Shown in pieces: positions 1-8,711 of a stretch of 64,000 bases of DNA. Position numbers and translations under genes: made by a program. The notes beneath the pieces are model-generated. The model did not search any database, was not told where the DNA came from, and saw only the letters and a program-made list of their open reading frames with translations. Location: contig NZ_LJOD01000008.1 of the NCBI RefSeq assembly GCF_001295265.1, positions 62,001 through 126,000 of the forward strand, written 5' to 3'. The first letter of the stretch is position 1; each line of letters opens with the position of its first letter. This DNA comes from Chryseobacterium indologenes (GTDB taxonomy: Bacteria > Bacteroidota > Bacteroidia > Flavobacteriales > Weeksellaceae).

Positions 1-291
1 TTTTCCTTCAATGGAATAGTCAAAAATACTACCTACTCCTCTTTTGAAAAGCTGTTTCACCACTTTCATACTTTCTTCACGGGTTTCACCTCCGCAGAAC
101 TGCTCAAACAATGTGTTTTTAACAATTCCGGTAACGAAAGGAAAGTTATGATGTACAGTAAAATTAAGGACAGAGGTTCCAAGGCTTGTAAGAGCAGGCT
201 GTTCAATCATTTTAAACATCCAGTACGCCTTTTTCAGTTGTGCATCAGACTTGTCTGCAAATGCAACTTTAGTATCATTAAAAATGGGCAT
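1..291 (-). CDS. Proline dehydrogenase, N-terminal part (3' end outside window)
   Basis: The minus strand opens at an ATG at 291 and stays open to the window edge, giving 97 residues that begin MPIFNDTKVAFADKS. The segments KKAYWMFKMIE and FPFVTGIVKNTLFEQFCGGE match the N-terminal helical region of Bacteroidetes proline dehydrogenases, FAD enzymes that oxidise proline to pyrroline-5-carboxylate for respiration. The FAD-binding barrel lies beyond the edge. Recognition rests on remembered family sequence. The 357-1286 gene is separated from this start by about 65 bases and points the same way. Confidence 0.8.
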   Translation of the reverse strand, partial: MPIFNDTKVAFADKSDAQLKKAYWMFKMIEQPALTSLGTSVLNFTVHHNFPFVTGIVKNTLFEQFCGGETREESMKVVKQLFKRGVGSIFDYSIEGK

Positions 292-356
292 TCCTTTTTA
301 TTAAATTTAGTTCTGCAAAGGTAATGAATACCTCAGTTTATTTAAAGAAATTTTTT

Positions 357-1286
357 CTATAATTTGCTTTCAATTCCATTCAGAAGCATGGCGATAATTC
401 CTGCAAAAACCCAGAATCTTAAAATATTGAGGGTAAGAAAAATTCTTCTTCGTGAGAAATTCAGAAGCAGATAAATACAAAGGATCATTACAAAAAGTCC
501 CCCGGCAAAATAGTACGCCATAAATCCGGAGATTCCGGTTTTAATAATGATTTTCATAGATACTGCCATCGTAACAAGCAACAGCGAGATCATGATGATC
601 CGGGTATTTCTGTTTTTAAAATAGTTCGGGATGGTGGTATAGCCAAACGTCTTATCTACACTTTTGGTAAGCATATCTTTTACAATATCAATGCATAAAA
701 GAATCAAAAAAAGAAAAACGGCCATAAGCAGTACTTTCCATGAAAACGTTTCGTAATACACCATCATTCCGAAAAATGGATATAGGGTAAGGCTGACGAA
801 GGTGAGGTTATTGAGGATCAGAATCCGGCTCAATTTATGACTGTAAAACCACATAAAGAACTGGTATATAAGGAAGAAAACAAAAACCCGGTGTGAGATC
901 ATCCAGGCTATTCCTAGAGAAATGATGCTTAATGCGAGATAAACATACAGGAAATATTTCTGCTTGATAAAACTCTGAATTCTGGTTCTGAAAGGTTTTA
1001 CAATATGATCTTTTTCCAGATCATAGAACTGGTTGATAATTCCTCCTGCCAGAATAGTAAGAACAGTGCAAAAGATGATCCCGTGAACTTTGAAATCGAA
1101 GACGAATTTTCTGAAGGTTTCATCCTGGTTAAACAGAAAAAAAGTTGATACATAGAGGGCAAAAGTAAGGAGAGCAGCTACAAAGAACCTTGCTCCGAGG
1201 AGAAAGCCCACCAGCTGTGAGAATCTGTAAAATATAGATTTAGAGACATAGTTTTTAGATTGGAAAGTTTCTTTTTCAGAATTCAT
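357..1286 (-). CDS. UbiA-family prenyltransferase
   Basis: A 309-residue polytopic membrane protein with the two aspartate-rich motifs of the UbiA superfamily. The first is N85-x3-D89-x3-D93 (INQFYDLEKD), close to the classic NDxxDxxxD. The second is around D200-x3-D204 with D211. These motifs bind Mg2+-prenyl diphosphate. The family attaches prenyl chains to quinone, haem or glycerol-phosphate acceptors, and the acceptor here cannot be read from sequence. It starts 10 bases after the stop of the GHMP kinase, so the two are probably co-transcribed, which links mevalonate-derived isoprenoid supply to a prenyl transfer step. Confidence 0.85.
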   Translation of the reverse strand: MNSEKETFQSKNYVSKSIFYRFSQLVGFLLGARFFVAALLTFALYVSTFFLFNQDETFRKFVFDFKVHGIIFCTVLTILAGGIINQFYDLEKDHIVKPFRTRIQSFIKQKYFLYVYLALSIISLGIAWMISHRVFVFFLIYQFFMWFYSHKLSRILILNNLTFVSLTLYPFFGMMVYYETFSWKVLLMAVFLFLILLCIDIVKDMLTKSVDKTFGYTTIPNYFKNRNTRIIMISLLLVTMAVSMKIIIKTGISGFMAYYFAGGLFVMILCIYLLLNFSRRRIFLTLNILRFWVFAGIIAMLLNGIESKL

Positions 1287-1296
1287 TCCAGTATGT

Positions 1297-2223
1297 TTAA
1301 AATCTGTAGATCACTTCTTTCTGAAAGCCATCAAGCATTTTTTCTGCCTTTTCATAGTCTTTGGTAAAGCCCAGAATATATCCTCCGCCACCGCTTCCGC
1401 ACAGCTTAAGATAATAGGCATTGGAATCCAGTCCTTTTTTCCAGATCTTAAAGATGCTTTCAGGAATCATAGGACGGAAGTGTTCATACGCCCAATGAGA
1501 CAGTTTTTTCAGGTTTCTGAAGAAAGGATTCATATCTTTTTTCAGGAAAGCATCAATACAGGCATTATTGTAACGGATAAACTCTTCTTTCAGAGTTTTA
1601 CGGAAACCTTCGGTTTTCATTTTTTCAAAGAAAATCTGGATCATAGGACCAGTTTCTCCGGTTATTCCGCTGTCGATCAGGAAAATTGCTCCTTTTCCGG
1701 CTTCTCCTTCGGGGATGTTTACCCTGTCTAAGTTTTCTTTATTTTCAATGAGAATAGGAAGGTTCATGTAGCAGATCAGGGGATCCATTCCTGAACTTTT
1801 GCCATGGAAATAACTTTCCATTTCTCCGAAAACGGTTTTTAATTTCTTAAGATTATCCTTTGAAATATGTTCAGAATCCAGTTTACTGATTGAATATTTT
1901 TCAAAAATAGCCGCTACCAGAGCCCCGGAACTTCCTACTCCGTATCCCTGAGGAATATTGGAATCGAAGAAAAGTCCGTCTGCTATATCACTTTTAAAAC
2001 GCTCAATATCCAGTTTAAAGTCATCGGAAAGATCAAGTGTTGTAAGAAAATCAGCGTATTTCTGCAGGTGTCTGTTGGAATTAAGCTCAAATTCAGAGCT
2101 CAGATCAGAAAACTTCAAAGTTCCTTTATAGAAGCTGTAAGGTACTACAAGCCCCTGGGAATCTTCAATCATTCCATATTCTCCAAACAGGATTATTTTT
2201 GCATAAAATAGAGGGTTGGTCAT
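1297..2223 (-). CDS. GHMP kinase, mevalonate-kinase-like
   Basis: GHMP-fold small-molecule kinase of 308 residues. It has the glycine-rich ATP loop GYGVGSSGAL at residues 93-102, an N-terminal KIILFGEYG motif, and a late KLCGSGGGGYILGF motif. In flavobacteria this type is annotated as mevalonate kinase in the mevalonate isoprenoid route, and the adjacent UbiA gene fits. An upstream in-frame ATG at 2277 would add 18 residues. I chose 2223 because MTNPLFYAKIILFGEYG is the normal family N terminus and a promoter-like TAACTTTG lies inside the extension at 2244-2251. Substrate is inferred. Confidence 0.8.
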   Translation of the reverse strand: MTNPLFYAKIILFGEYGMIEDSQGLVVPYSFYKGTLKFSDLSSEFELNSNRHLQKYADFLTTLDLSDDFKLDIERFKSDIADGLFFDSNIPQGYGVGSSGALVAAIFEKYSISKLDSEHISKDNLKKLKTVFGEMESYFHGKSSGMDPLICYMNLPILIENKENLDRVNIPEGEAGKGAIFLIDSGITGETGPMIQIFFEKMKTEGFRKTLKEEFIRYNNACIDAFLKKDMNPFFRNLKKLSHWAYEHFRPMIPESIFKIWKKGLDSNAYYLKLCGSGGGGYILGFTKDYEKAEKMLDGFQKEVIYRF

Positions 2224-2243
2224 TTTGACAATAAATCTTTTGG

Positions 2244-2251
2244 CAAAGTTA
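2244..2251 (-). promoter_or_regulatory. Candidate -7 box for GHMP kinase/UbiA operon
   Basis: Minus strand reads TAACTTTG, an exact match to the Bacteroidetes TAnnTTTG box, 20 bases before the chosen ATG at 2223. A TTG lies upstream but with a rather long spacer of about 23 nt. Confidence 0.5.
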
Positions 2252-2348
2252 AAAATTATTCCGCTGAATATAATCAAAATTCACGCCGAATTCTATATTT
2301 AATGAGAAAAAACAGTCCGTTTCTTCTGAATCTAAACCTGAGGACCAA

Positions 2349-2382
2349 CAAAAAAGCTGTTTCAAAAAAGTGAAACAGCTTT
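2349..2382 (-). terminator. Intrinsic terminator of the MFS gene
   Basis: Perfect 12-bp inverted repeat AAAGCTGTTTCA / TGAAACAGCTTT with a 6-nt loop, followed on the minus strand by a T run. It sits just past the stop codon at 2390. Confidence 0.8.
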
Positions 2383-2389
2383 AAATATC

Positions 2390-3880
2390 TTATAAGGTAT
2401 CTCTGTCTTTCCGCATCTGAACTTTAAGAAATCGGATCAATATTAATCCGGCAGCAAAGAACAATGTCATGGAAAGTGCTGCTATACGCATATTATTGAA
2501 ATGTTCAATCAGTGTTGCAAAGATAAAGGTTCCTATAATGATGGCAATTTTCTCCAATACATCATAGAAACTGAAAAATGTTGTATTTTCCATAGAATCT
2601 TCCGGAAGCAGCTTGGAATATGTTGATCTGGACATTGCCTGAAGTCCCCCCATTACAAGCCCTACTACTGCTGCCACTCCATAAAACTGATATTCTACCG
2701 TAGGGTTTTCTTTGTTCAGGAAATAGGCCCAAAGACAGGCTACAATCCATAATATGATGGCTATAGAGATTACATTTCTGTTCCCGATTCTTTTTGACAA
2801 TCTGGAGAAAATCACCGCTCCGATAATCGCTTCGATCTGGATAACCAGAAGTGTAGCAATTAATTTATCCTGAGCCAGATTGATTTCGCTCTTCCCGAAT
2901 AATGTAGCCATCAGGAAAATAGTCTGCATTCCTACACTGTAAAAGAAGAAACTGGAAAGGAAAAATTTCAGGTTTCTGTCTTTAAACAATTCTCCTCCTA
3001 CTTTGAACAGTTCATGGAAACTTTCTTTAGCAATATCTTTATAGAAGCTTAGATTATCTTTCAGTACTTCAAAGAATCCGCCCTGTTCCTCATGTTTCTT
3101 AAATATATTTTTATAGTTTAGAAGGACAAGATCTTTCGGCAGCTTATCTTTAACATCTCCAAACTGAGGAAGGTGCTTGAAGGTATACTGTGAAAATCCG
3201 AACCACCATGCACCTGTCAGCAAGAAACTGATTCTTGTGAATAACAGCTGCTGAGCTGCACCTTTTGCAAATACCTGAATCAGTAACAGACAGATCACCA
3301 CCAATACTACCGATCCGATATACCCATATACATATCCTTTGGCAGAAAGCGCATCCTGCTTATCCCGTGTAGCAATATCCGGCAGAAAGGAATTATAAAA
3401 TACAAGACTCCCCCAGAACCCTACACTTGCCGTAATACTGAAAAGAAGCCCCAGAAATACGTTATGCATTCCTGTAAACATAGCTAACCCCATGCACGAA
3501 GTTGCTCCCAGATAACAGAAGAACTGAAGAAATGATTTTTTATTTCCAATGGTGTCTGCCAATGATGATAAAAACGGAGACAGCAGCACCACAATAAAGA
3601 AAGAGATGGTGAGCGAATATCCATATACTGCATCAGGCTGGTATTCTTCTCCGAAGATTTTAATCATATGCCTCACCGGAACATCAATCCAGGATTTGGT
3701 TTCTTCTACATATTCTTTTTTCTCATACGCTGTGGTAAGAATGGAATAGTAAATAGGGAAAATGGTGGAGGTAATTACCAGTGAATATACAGAATTCGCC
3801 CAGTCATACACCGCCCAAGCCTTCATAATCCTTGGATTATTTTTTATATTTTGAGGCTGTTGATTCTCAATTTCAGACAT
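2390..3880 (-). CDS. MFS transporter, Atg22/UMF1-like
   Basis: A 496-residue membrane protein with about twelve hydrophobic segments. The N-terminal WAVYDWANSVYSLVITSTIFP is typical of the UMF1/Atg22-like branch of the major facilitator superfamily. A large hydrophilic insert (about residues 240-300) separates the two halves. Bacterial members are uncharacterised; the fungal relative exports amino acids from the vacuole, so substrate is unknown here. It stands alone between its own candidate promoter and a strong terminator. Confidence 0.8.
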   Translation of the reverse strand: MSEIENQQPQNIKNNPRIMKAWAVYDWANSVYSLVITSTIFPIYYSILTTAYEKKEYVEETKSWIDVPVRHMIKIFGEEYQPDAVYGYSLTISFFIVVLLSPFLSSLADTIGNKKSFLQFFCYLGATSCMGLAMFTGMHNVFLGLLFSITASVGFWGSLVFYNSFLPDIATRDKQDALSAKGYVYGYIGSVVLVVICLLLIQVFAKGAAQQLLFTRISFLLTGAWWFGFSQYTFKHLPQFGDVKDKLPKDLVLLNYKNIFKKHEEQGGFFEVLKDNLSFYKDIAKESFHELFKVGGELFKDRNLKFFLSSFFFYSVGMQTIFLMATLFGKSEINLAQDKLIATLLVIQIEAIIGAVIFSRLSKRIGNRNVISIAIILWIVACLWAYFLNKENPTVEYQFYGVAAVVGLVMGGLQAMSRSTYSKLLPEDSMENTTFFSFYDVLEKIAIIIGTFIFATLIEHFNNMRIAALSMTLFFAAGLILIRFLKVQMRKDRDTL

Positions 3881-3901
3881 TTCAAATAAATATTAGTAGC
3901 A

Positions 3902-3909
3902 CAAAAATA
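3902..3909 (-). promoter_or_regulatory. Candidate -7 box for MFS gene
   Basis: Minus strand TATTTTTG matches TAnnTTTG, 21 bases upstream of the ATG at 3880. Confidence 0.45.
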
Positions 3910-3986
3910 AAAAAACCATTAAGAAATGGATAAGATTTTAAAAAAATTATCGATTCCTTAATGGCAAAATACTCTCTGAGAGAATA

Positions 3987-5165
3987 TTACATGTTTTCAA
4001 TAACAATAGCTGAAGCACCACCGCCTCCATTACAGATAGCTGCAGCACCGTATTTTGCATTATTTTGTTTCAATACGTTGATCAGGGTAACAATGATTCT
4101 TGATCCTGAACTTCCCAGCGGATGTCCAAGGGCTACTGCTCCTCCGTTTACGTTTACTTTGGAAGCATCCAGCTTTAGGATCTGGTTGTTGGCAAGTCCT
4201 ACTACAGAAAAAGCTTCGTTAAACTCAAAGAAATCGATGTCTGAAATTTCAAGACCAGCTTTCTTAAGAGCAATCGGAAGTGCCTTTGCAGGGGCTGTTG
4301 TGAAGTTTTCAGGTTCCTGGGCCGCATCAGCATAAGAAACAATCTTTGCTAAAGGCTTCAATCCTAATTCTTCCATTTTTTCTTTCGATACAAGGATAAG
4401 CGCGGAAGCACCGTCATTCAGTGTTGATGCGTTGGCTGCAGTTACCGTACCGTTTTCTTTTTTGAATACTGTAGGAAGGGTTGTAATTCTGTCAAAGTTT
4501 ACAGCCTTGTATTCTTCATCTTCAGCGAAAATAACAGGTTCTCCTTTTCTTTGCGGAATTTCAACAGGAACAACCTCCTCGTTGAATTTCCCTTCACTCC
4601 ATGCTTTTGCTGCTCTTTTATAAGATTCTACAGCAAAGTTATCCTGATCTTCTCTTGAAATATTGTAATCAGTTGCACATTTTTCTGCACATACTCCCAT
4701 ATGTACTTTGTTGTACACATCGGTAAGACCATCCAGTACCATTCCGTCCTGCATTTTGATGTCTCCTAATTTGGTAGCCACTCTTGCATTGTAATAATGA
4801 GGCACTGAAGACATGTTTTCCATACCTCCTGCAACGATTACCTCAGCATCACCTGCTTTAATTGCCTGCGCAGCCATAGTTACCGCTTTCATTCCTGAAG
4901 CACATACTTTATTTACTGTAGTAGACGGAGTTTCAATAGACAATCCTGCTCCAAGGGCTACCTGGCGTGCCGGTGCCTGGCCTTCTCCAGCCTGCAGCAC
5001 ATTTCCCATATAAATTTCCTGAACATTCTTAGGATCAAGATTAATTTTATCTAACGCTCCTTTTACTGCTGCTGCTCCCAGTTTGGTAGCCGGAACTGTT
5101 GAAAGGCTTCCCATAAAACTTCCCATAGGAGTTCTTACTGCGGAAACAATGAATACTTCTTTCAT
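3987..5165 (-). CDS. Acetyl-CoA C-acetyltransferase (thiolase)
   Basis: Thiolase of 392 residues, the normal length. The nucleophile C88 sits in NKVCASGMKAV, H348 in GGAVALGHPLGSSGSR, and the second catalytic cysteine C378 in AAICNGGGGAS; NEAF is at 316-319. All catalytic elements are intact. It condenses or cleaves acetoacetyl-CoA, serving the mevalonate route or beta-oxidation. The sequence alone does not settle biosynthetic versus degradative use. Nearby EtfAB and a GHMP kinase would suit either role. Confidence 0.93.
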   Translation of the reverse strand: MKEVFIVSAVRTPMGSFMGSLSTVPATKLGAAAVKGALDKINLDPKNVQEIYMGNVLQAGEGQAPARQVALGAGLSIETPSTTVNKVCASGMKAVTMAAQAIKAGDAEVIVAGGMENMSSVPHYYNARVATKLGDIKMQDGMVLDGLTDVYNKVHMGVCAEKCATDYNISREDQDNFAVESYKRAAKAWSEGKFNEEVVPVEIPQRKGEPVIFAEDEEYKAVNFDRITTLPTVFKKENGTVTAANASTLNDGASALILVSKEKMEELGLKPLAKIVSYADAAQEPENFTTAPAKALPIALKKAGLEISDIDFFEFNEAFSVVGLANNQILKLDASKVNVNGGAVALGHPLGSSGSRIIVTLINVLKQNNAKYGAAAICNGGGGASAIVIENM

Positions 5166-5226
5166 GTGTATTATATTTTACTTTTTTTAATGGATGAAAC
5201 CTTCCGGCTTCGTGTAATATCTGTTT

Positions 5227-5637
5227 TTACTTTACTTTTATGTAGGTAAGTTCAAACTGATTGTTTTCAATTTTCGTCTGAACTTTCAGGAAATTGCCCT
5301 GGGTTTGCATAATTTTAGTGCTGAAAACATCTCCTATCTGTACAGGATCATTTTTATCTGATTTTTCAGTGACAATTGCTTTATAATTGCAGTCATCCAC
5401 AAAAACCAGTGTCGATTTTATAAAATCTTTTCCGTTATTGAAATATTCGGTCTGAACATTATCTTTTACAGTCATATACCAGATAACTTCCGGATAATTC
5501 TCACGCAGGAATTTCCCTTCTTTCAGGTTTTTACATTGAGCAGTTTTATCCGGTTTGCTGAAATCTGCACTCTGGGCCCCGGCTTTTGAAAATGCCAGCA
5601 TCAGTATGGCAGCACCAAATACTTTTACAAGCTTCAT
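5227..5637 (-). CDS. Secreted hypothetical protein
   Basis: 136 residues with an N-terminal signal peptide (MKLVKVFGAAILMLAFSKAGAQ, cleavage likely after GAQ). The mature part is about 115 residues, with two cysteines (CKNL and DDCNY) that could pair in the periplasm. I do not recognise the family. The start overlaps the stop of the upstream membrane protein in an ATGA arrangement (5634-5637), so the two are translationally coupled. Confidence 0.75.
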   Translation of the reverse strand: MKLVKVFGAAILMLAFSKAGAQSADFSKPDKTAQCKNLKEGKFLRENYPEVIWYMTVKDNVQTEYFNNGKDFIKSTLVFVDDCNYKAIVTEKSDKNDPVQIGDVFSTKIMQTQGNFLKVQTKIENNQFELTYIKVK

Positions 5638-6038
5638 ATCTGTACTCTGTTGTTTATTTTTTTAGTGCTTCTGGCCAAAACCATCATGAATGCCCCCAGA
5701 AACTCAACAGCCCAGCCCCATTTAAGCTTTACAATGCCTGCAAAAGTTTCTCTCCAGGATTTGAAAGGTAAAAAGCTGAAATACTCCATCGACTGCATTT
5801 TAACGGCTACCAGGGTAAATACAAACAAAATGATCAGCAATACTCCAAAAAACCTTACGATTTTCACACTGTTATTAACAATACCAAAAACAGCACACGC
5901 AGCAAAGATCCAGCATGCAATGGCCAAATAGTGATCCAGCTTCCAATAATTCCAGTTTCCGATAACGGGAACATGAACAAGGGGCAGAAAACTGCCTACA
6001 ACCACTAATAACAATCCTAATAACTGAATATTTCTCAT
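5634..6038 (-). CDS. Small integral membrane protein
   Basis: 134 residues from MRNIQLLGL, with about four hydrophobic helices and no recognised domain. An in-frame ATG at 6074 would give an extra 12 residues rich in Phe, but it would lie almost on the terminator hairpin of the upstream gene (6067-6091), so I chose 6038. It is coupled by a 4-base overlap to the secreted protein 5227-5637, suggesting a joint envelope function. Function unknown. Confidence 0.7.
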   Translation of the reverse strand: MRNIQLLGLLLVVVGSFLPLVHVPVIGNWNYWKLDHYLAIACWIFAACAVFGIVNNSVKIVRFFGVLLIILFVFTLVAVKMQSMEYFSFLPFKSWRETFAGIVKLKWGWAVEFLGAFMMVLARSTKKINNRVQI

Positions 6039-6062
6039 ATTTACTAAAGTGCCAAAATACAA

Positions 6063-6091
6063 AAAAAAACACACTTAAAAAAAGTGTGTTT
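6063..6091 (-). terminator. Terminator of the sigma/anti-sigma/envelope gene unit
   Basis: Stem AAACACACTT / AAGTGTGTTT (6067-6076 with 6082-6091), followed on the minus strand by a run of T. It lies about 95 bases after the stop at 6187. Confidence 0.75.
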
Positions 6092-6186
6092 CAAATTCAG
6101 AGTATTTCCTAACAAACGTTAATAAGTTTAAAATAAACCAATTCATATTGCGAAAATATCAAAATATACCCTGTTTTGTTATTAAA

Positions 6187-7284
6187 TTAAAAATAAACAT
6201 TGGCCAGCTCTATCCCGATCTGAAGTCCGTATTTCTTTGTAAGCTGGGCATTATTATTAAATGTTGGGGTAAAATCCTTCTGAACAAATAAATTGAATCC
6301 TCCGTACCCGATTCCGAATTTTCCTCCTACAACAAAATCGTTCATCCCGTATCTTACTCTTTCCCTTTCTACGATTCTTGATGAAAATTCATTGGAATAT
6401 TTGTTATAAATAATGGTTCCTGCTCTTACACCGCCATATATCCCTAAAACAATGTTCAGCTGCTCTTTCTTATTATCCAGATAGGTTTCCCCTTCAAAAT
6501 CGATATATTTGGGATTCAGCACAAACTTCAGGTCTACAGGCACAAAAATGTAGGTATTATTAAATCGGGTCTGTTTCAGATTACCTTTGGTAAATTCTTT
6601 TATGAATAAGGTATGCCCTTCCTGTGAAAATACTTTTCCGTATTTTGCCGAAAACTGATCTGAACGGGCGCCTAACCCCACTCTGTAAAAAAACGGACTT
6701 TTAAAGCCTCCGATCTGGTCTTCATATCTCAGGGTAAAATTAAAGGAATTATAGACCGTGGCCTTTATTTCGGAAGCTTTGCTGTAGAACCTGAACGGCT
6801 CGTCTTTAGAGGTCATATTTGTCCCCACAAAGCTGGCGGTCAAAGCTAAAGAATGTAAAATTTCTTTTGGGGTCTTCATGTTTCTCGGGACCATTTCCAT
6901 TTTGAAACCTTTAGGACCAAGCTGCAATGAATATTTGCTTGGAGGTGCCGGATTTTTTCCTTCCAGCACAGCATCTCTAACCATTTCTTTCGTTGCCTCT
7001 TCCAACCCTGATTTTTCCGCCTCTATTTTATCATTAATGATCTGCTGATATTTTGAAGCAATTTCTGTACGCTGCTTTTGCTTTTCATCGGATGTTATTT
7101 TATTGAGATCAAAGCTTTTATCTATTGCATCCAGCTCTGTATTCATTTTCGACTTTTCAGATATGACAATGCTGTCTACTTTTTTGGAATACAGTGCCAT
7201 TCTTGGATTCACCGGCTGATTTTCCTGGGCAAAACCGCAGGTGAAAGCTGTTACTGCGGCCATTAATGCTAATTTAGTTTTCAT
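6187..7284 (-). CDS. Secreted, probable outer-membrane protein with coiled N-terminal region
   Basis: From ATG 7284, 365 residues: signal peptide MKTKLALMAAVTAFTCGFAQ, then a charged helical region (about residues 30-115, rich in Lys/Glu), then a region of alternating hydrophobic strands ending in LQIGIELANVYF, whose terminal aromatic is typical of barrel proteins. An upstream ATG at 7326 would place residues before the signal peptide and is unlikely. It follows an ECF sigma factor and a probable anti-sigma gene on the same strand, so it may be the regulated envelope component of that unit. Function unknown. Confidence 0.7.
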   Translation of the reverse strand: MKTKLALMAAVTAFTCGFAQENQPVNPRMALYSKKVDSIVISEKSKMNTELDAIDKSFDLNKITSDEKQKQRTEIASKYQQIINDKIEAEKSGLEEATKEMVRDAVLEGKNPAPPSKYSLQLGPKGFKMEMVPRNMKTPKEILHSLALTASFVGTNMTSKDEPFRFYSKASEIKATVYNSFNFTLRYEDQIGGFKSPFFYRVGLGARSDQFSAKYGKVFSQEGHTLFIKEFTKGNLKQTRFNNTYIFVPVDLKFVLNPKYIDFEGETYLDNKKEQLNIVLGIYGGVRAGTIIYNKYSNEFSSRIVERERVRYGMNDFVVGGKFGIGYGGFNLFVQKDFTPTFNNNAQLTKKYGLQIGIELANVYF

Positions 7285-7362
7285 ATTTTTATTAATTTTC
7301 AGACAATATTTATGTGCTGTCCTCAATAAAAGGGCAGTATTTTTTACTATTAAAGGCTGGTT

Positions 7363-8076
7363 TTATTTTGAATCGATGTAGACGGTCACCCCCAGAACAG
7401 TTACATTTCCAACATTCGGCACTATCCTGTCAAATTTAAAGTTTCCCATTTTCTTTTCATTTTTTGCCGCTTTTGCACGGTTTTTATCATATTCATTTCC
7501 TAAAAGAAGGTCATCCGTGCTGACATAGCTTGTTTTCGTTGGCTTTGCGTCTGCTATTAAAGGAAGAGGCTCTGTACTGATCTCAGCTTTTTCAGGAGTT
7601 TTGACTGTTTTATCAGGTTGCTTCACTGCGATCTGCGGCTCTTTCTCTTTAATGATTTCAGCATCCTGTATTTTTATCTTTTTTACAGGCATTGCAGCTT
7701 GCTGCGGATTTACTTTTTCATAAGATTCATTTGCTATTCTCACTTCATTGCTGTGAACCGGCTGTTTATTTTGAGGGGCAGACTGTTTTTCAATATCAGG
7801 CTTTATTGGGTTTACTGCATTTTCAAGCGTTTTTTTAACGATATAATCTGTTTTATGATCAGGTTTACCTTCCCTGGTGCTATAGTAAATGAATGTTCCC
7901 GCTGAAATCAGAAACAATGCAACAGCAGCATACTTCCACCATCGGAAAGAGGGTTTTATTGCTGTTTCTGAGTTTCTGTCCAACTCTTGGTCCAGTTTTG
8001 ACCAAAGATCCGCAGAAGGCCTTATTTCAAGGTTCTCATAATCAGATTTTAGCTGTTTCAGTATTTCTTTTTTCAT
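7363..8076 (-). CDS. Probable anti-sigma factor (membrane)
   Basis: 237 residues. A short cytoplasmic N-terminal part (RPSADLWSKLDQELDR) is followed by one transmembrane helix near residues 46-66 (WWKYAAVALFLISAGTFIYY) and a long periplasmic, low-complexity Lys/Pro/Glu-rich tail. The first 35 bases overlap the 3' end of the ECF sigma gene. Overlap plus this topology is the standard form of a membrane anti-sigma factor; I see no zinc HxxxCxxC motif, so the role is inferred from context. Confidence 0.65.
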   Translation of the reverse strand: MKKEILKQLKSDYENLEIRPSADLWSKLDQELDRNSETAIKPSFRWWKYAAVALFLISAGTFIYYSTREGKPDHKTDYIVKKTLENAVNPIKPDIEKQSAPQNKQPVHSNEVRIANESYEKVNPQQAAMPVKKIKIQDAEIIKEKEPQIAVKQPDKTVKTPEKAEISTEPLPLIADAKPTKTSYVSTDDLLLGNEYDKNRAKAAKNEKKMGNFKFDRIVPNVGNVTVLGVTVYIDSK

Positions 8077-8596
8077 TTTCTTCTGTTTTTAAAAATTCTG
8101 TCAGCCATTTTTTTGCCTTGCTCAGCTGGCTTTTGCTCGTTCCTTCTGAAATATTAAGCATTTCAGCGATCTCGTGGTGTTTTTTATCTTCAAAGACATA
8201 GAGGTTAAAGATGAGCCTGTATCCTGCAGGCATTTGAGAAAACAGCTTTTCTAAATTGATTTCCGTTATCTGTTCATCTATATCTTCCTCCGGATGATCA
8301 TCTGCAATTTCTACATCGGCATAAAGAATATTCCGGTTCTTTCTGAGAAAACTTACGGAATCATTCACGACAATTTTCCTGAGCCAGAACGGAAAGCTTT
8401 TCCAGTCTCTGCATTCGTCAAGTTTTGTAAAGCATTTCAGGAACGCACCGCTTAAAATATCTTCCGCATCATGAAGGTTATTTACATAAGAATTGGCTAT
8501 GGCCAGCATTTTAGATGAAAACATCTCATACAATGTTTTCTGGGCTCTCCGGTCCTGCTTTTTTGCCAGTAAAAAATTCTCTTCTAAATTCTTCAT
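8042..8596 (-). CDS. RNA polymerase sigma factor, ECF type
   Basis: 184 residues with sigma region 2 (about 10-85, including AEDILSGAFLKCF) and region 4 (about 110-170, with the helix-turn-helix MPAGYRLIFNLYVFEDKKHHEIAEML written in part). Length and spacing fit ECF sigma-70. It overlaps the next gene by 35 bases. In Bacteroidetes such factors usually control envelope genes downstream; here the third gene encodes a signal-peptide protein. Confidence 0.9.
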   Translation of the reverse strand: MKNLEENFLLAKKQDRRAQKTLYEMFSSKMLAIANSYVNNLHDAEDILSGAFLKCFTKLDECRDWKSFPFWLRKIVVNDSVSFLRKNRNILYADVEIADDHPEEDIDEQITEINLEKLFSQMPAGYRLIFNLYVFEDKKHHEIAEMLNISEGTSKSQLSKAKKWLTEFLKTEENEKRNTETAKI

Positions 8597-8649
8597 GTAT
8601 CGGTTTCTATCTATAAGACGGAAATATTTTTAAATGGTTGCCCGAAAAT

Positions 8650-8682
8650 AAAAAAAACTGCACTTTTTTTTCAAAGTGCAGT
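8650..8682 (-). terminator. Terminator of the nucleoside transporter gene
   Basis: Stem ACTGCACTTT / AAAGTGCAGT (8657-8666 with 8673-8682) with a T run on the minus strand, about 30 bases past the stop at 8712. Confidence 0.8.
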
Positions 8683-8711
8683 CTAATATTTTAATTTTCA
8701 ATAAGATAAAT

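Noticed and set aside
2223..2277. Longer N terminus for the GHMP kinase
   Set aside because: It would include the promoter-like TAACTTTG and residues without family support.
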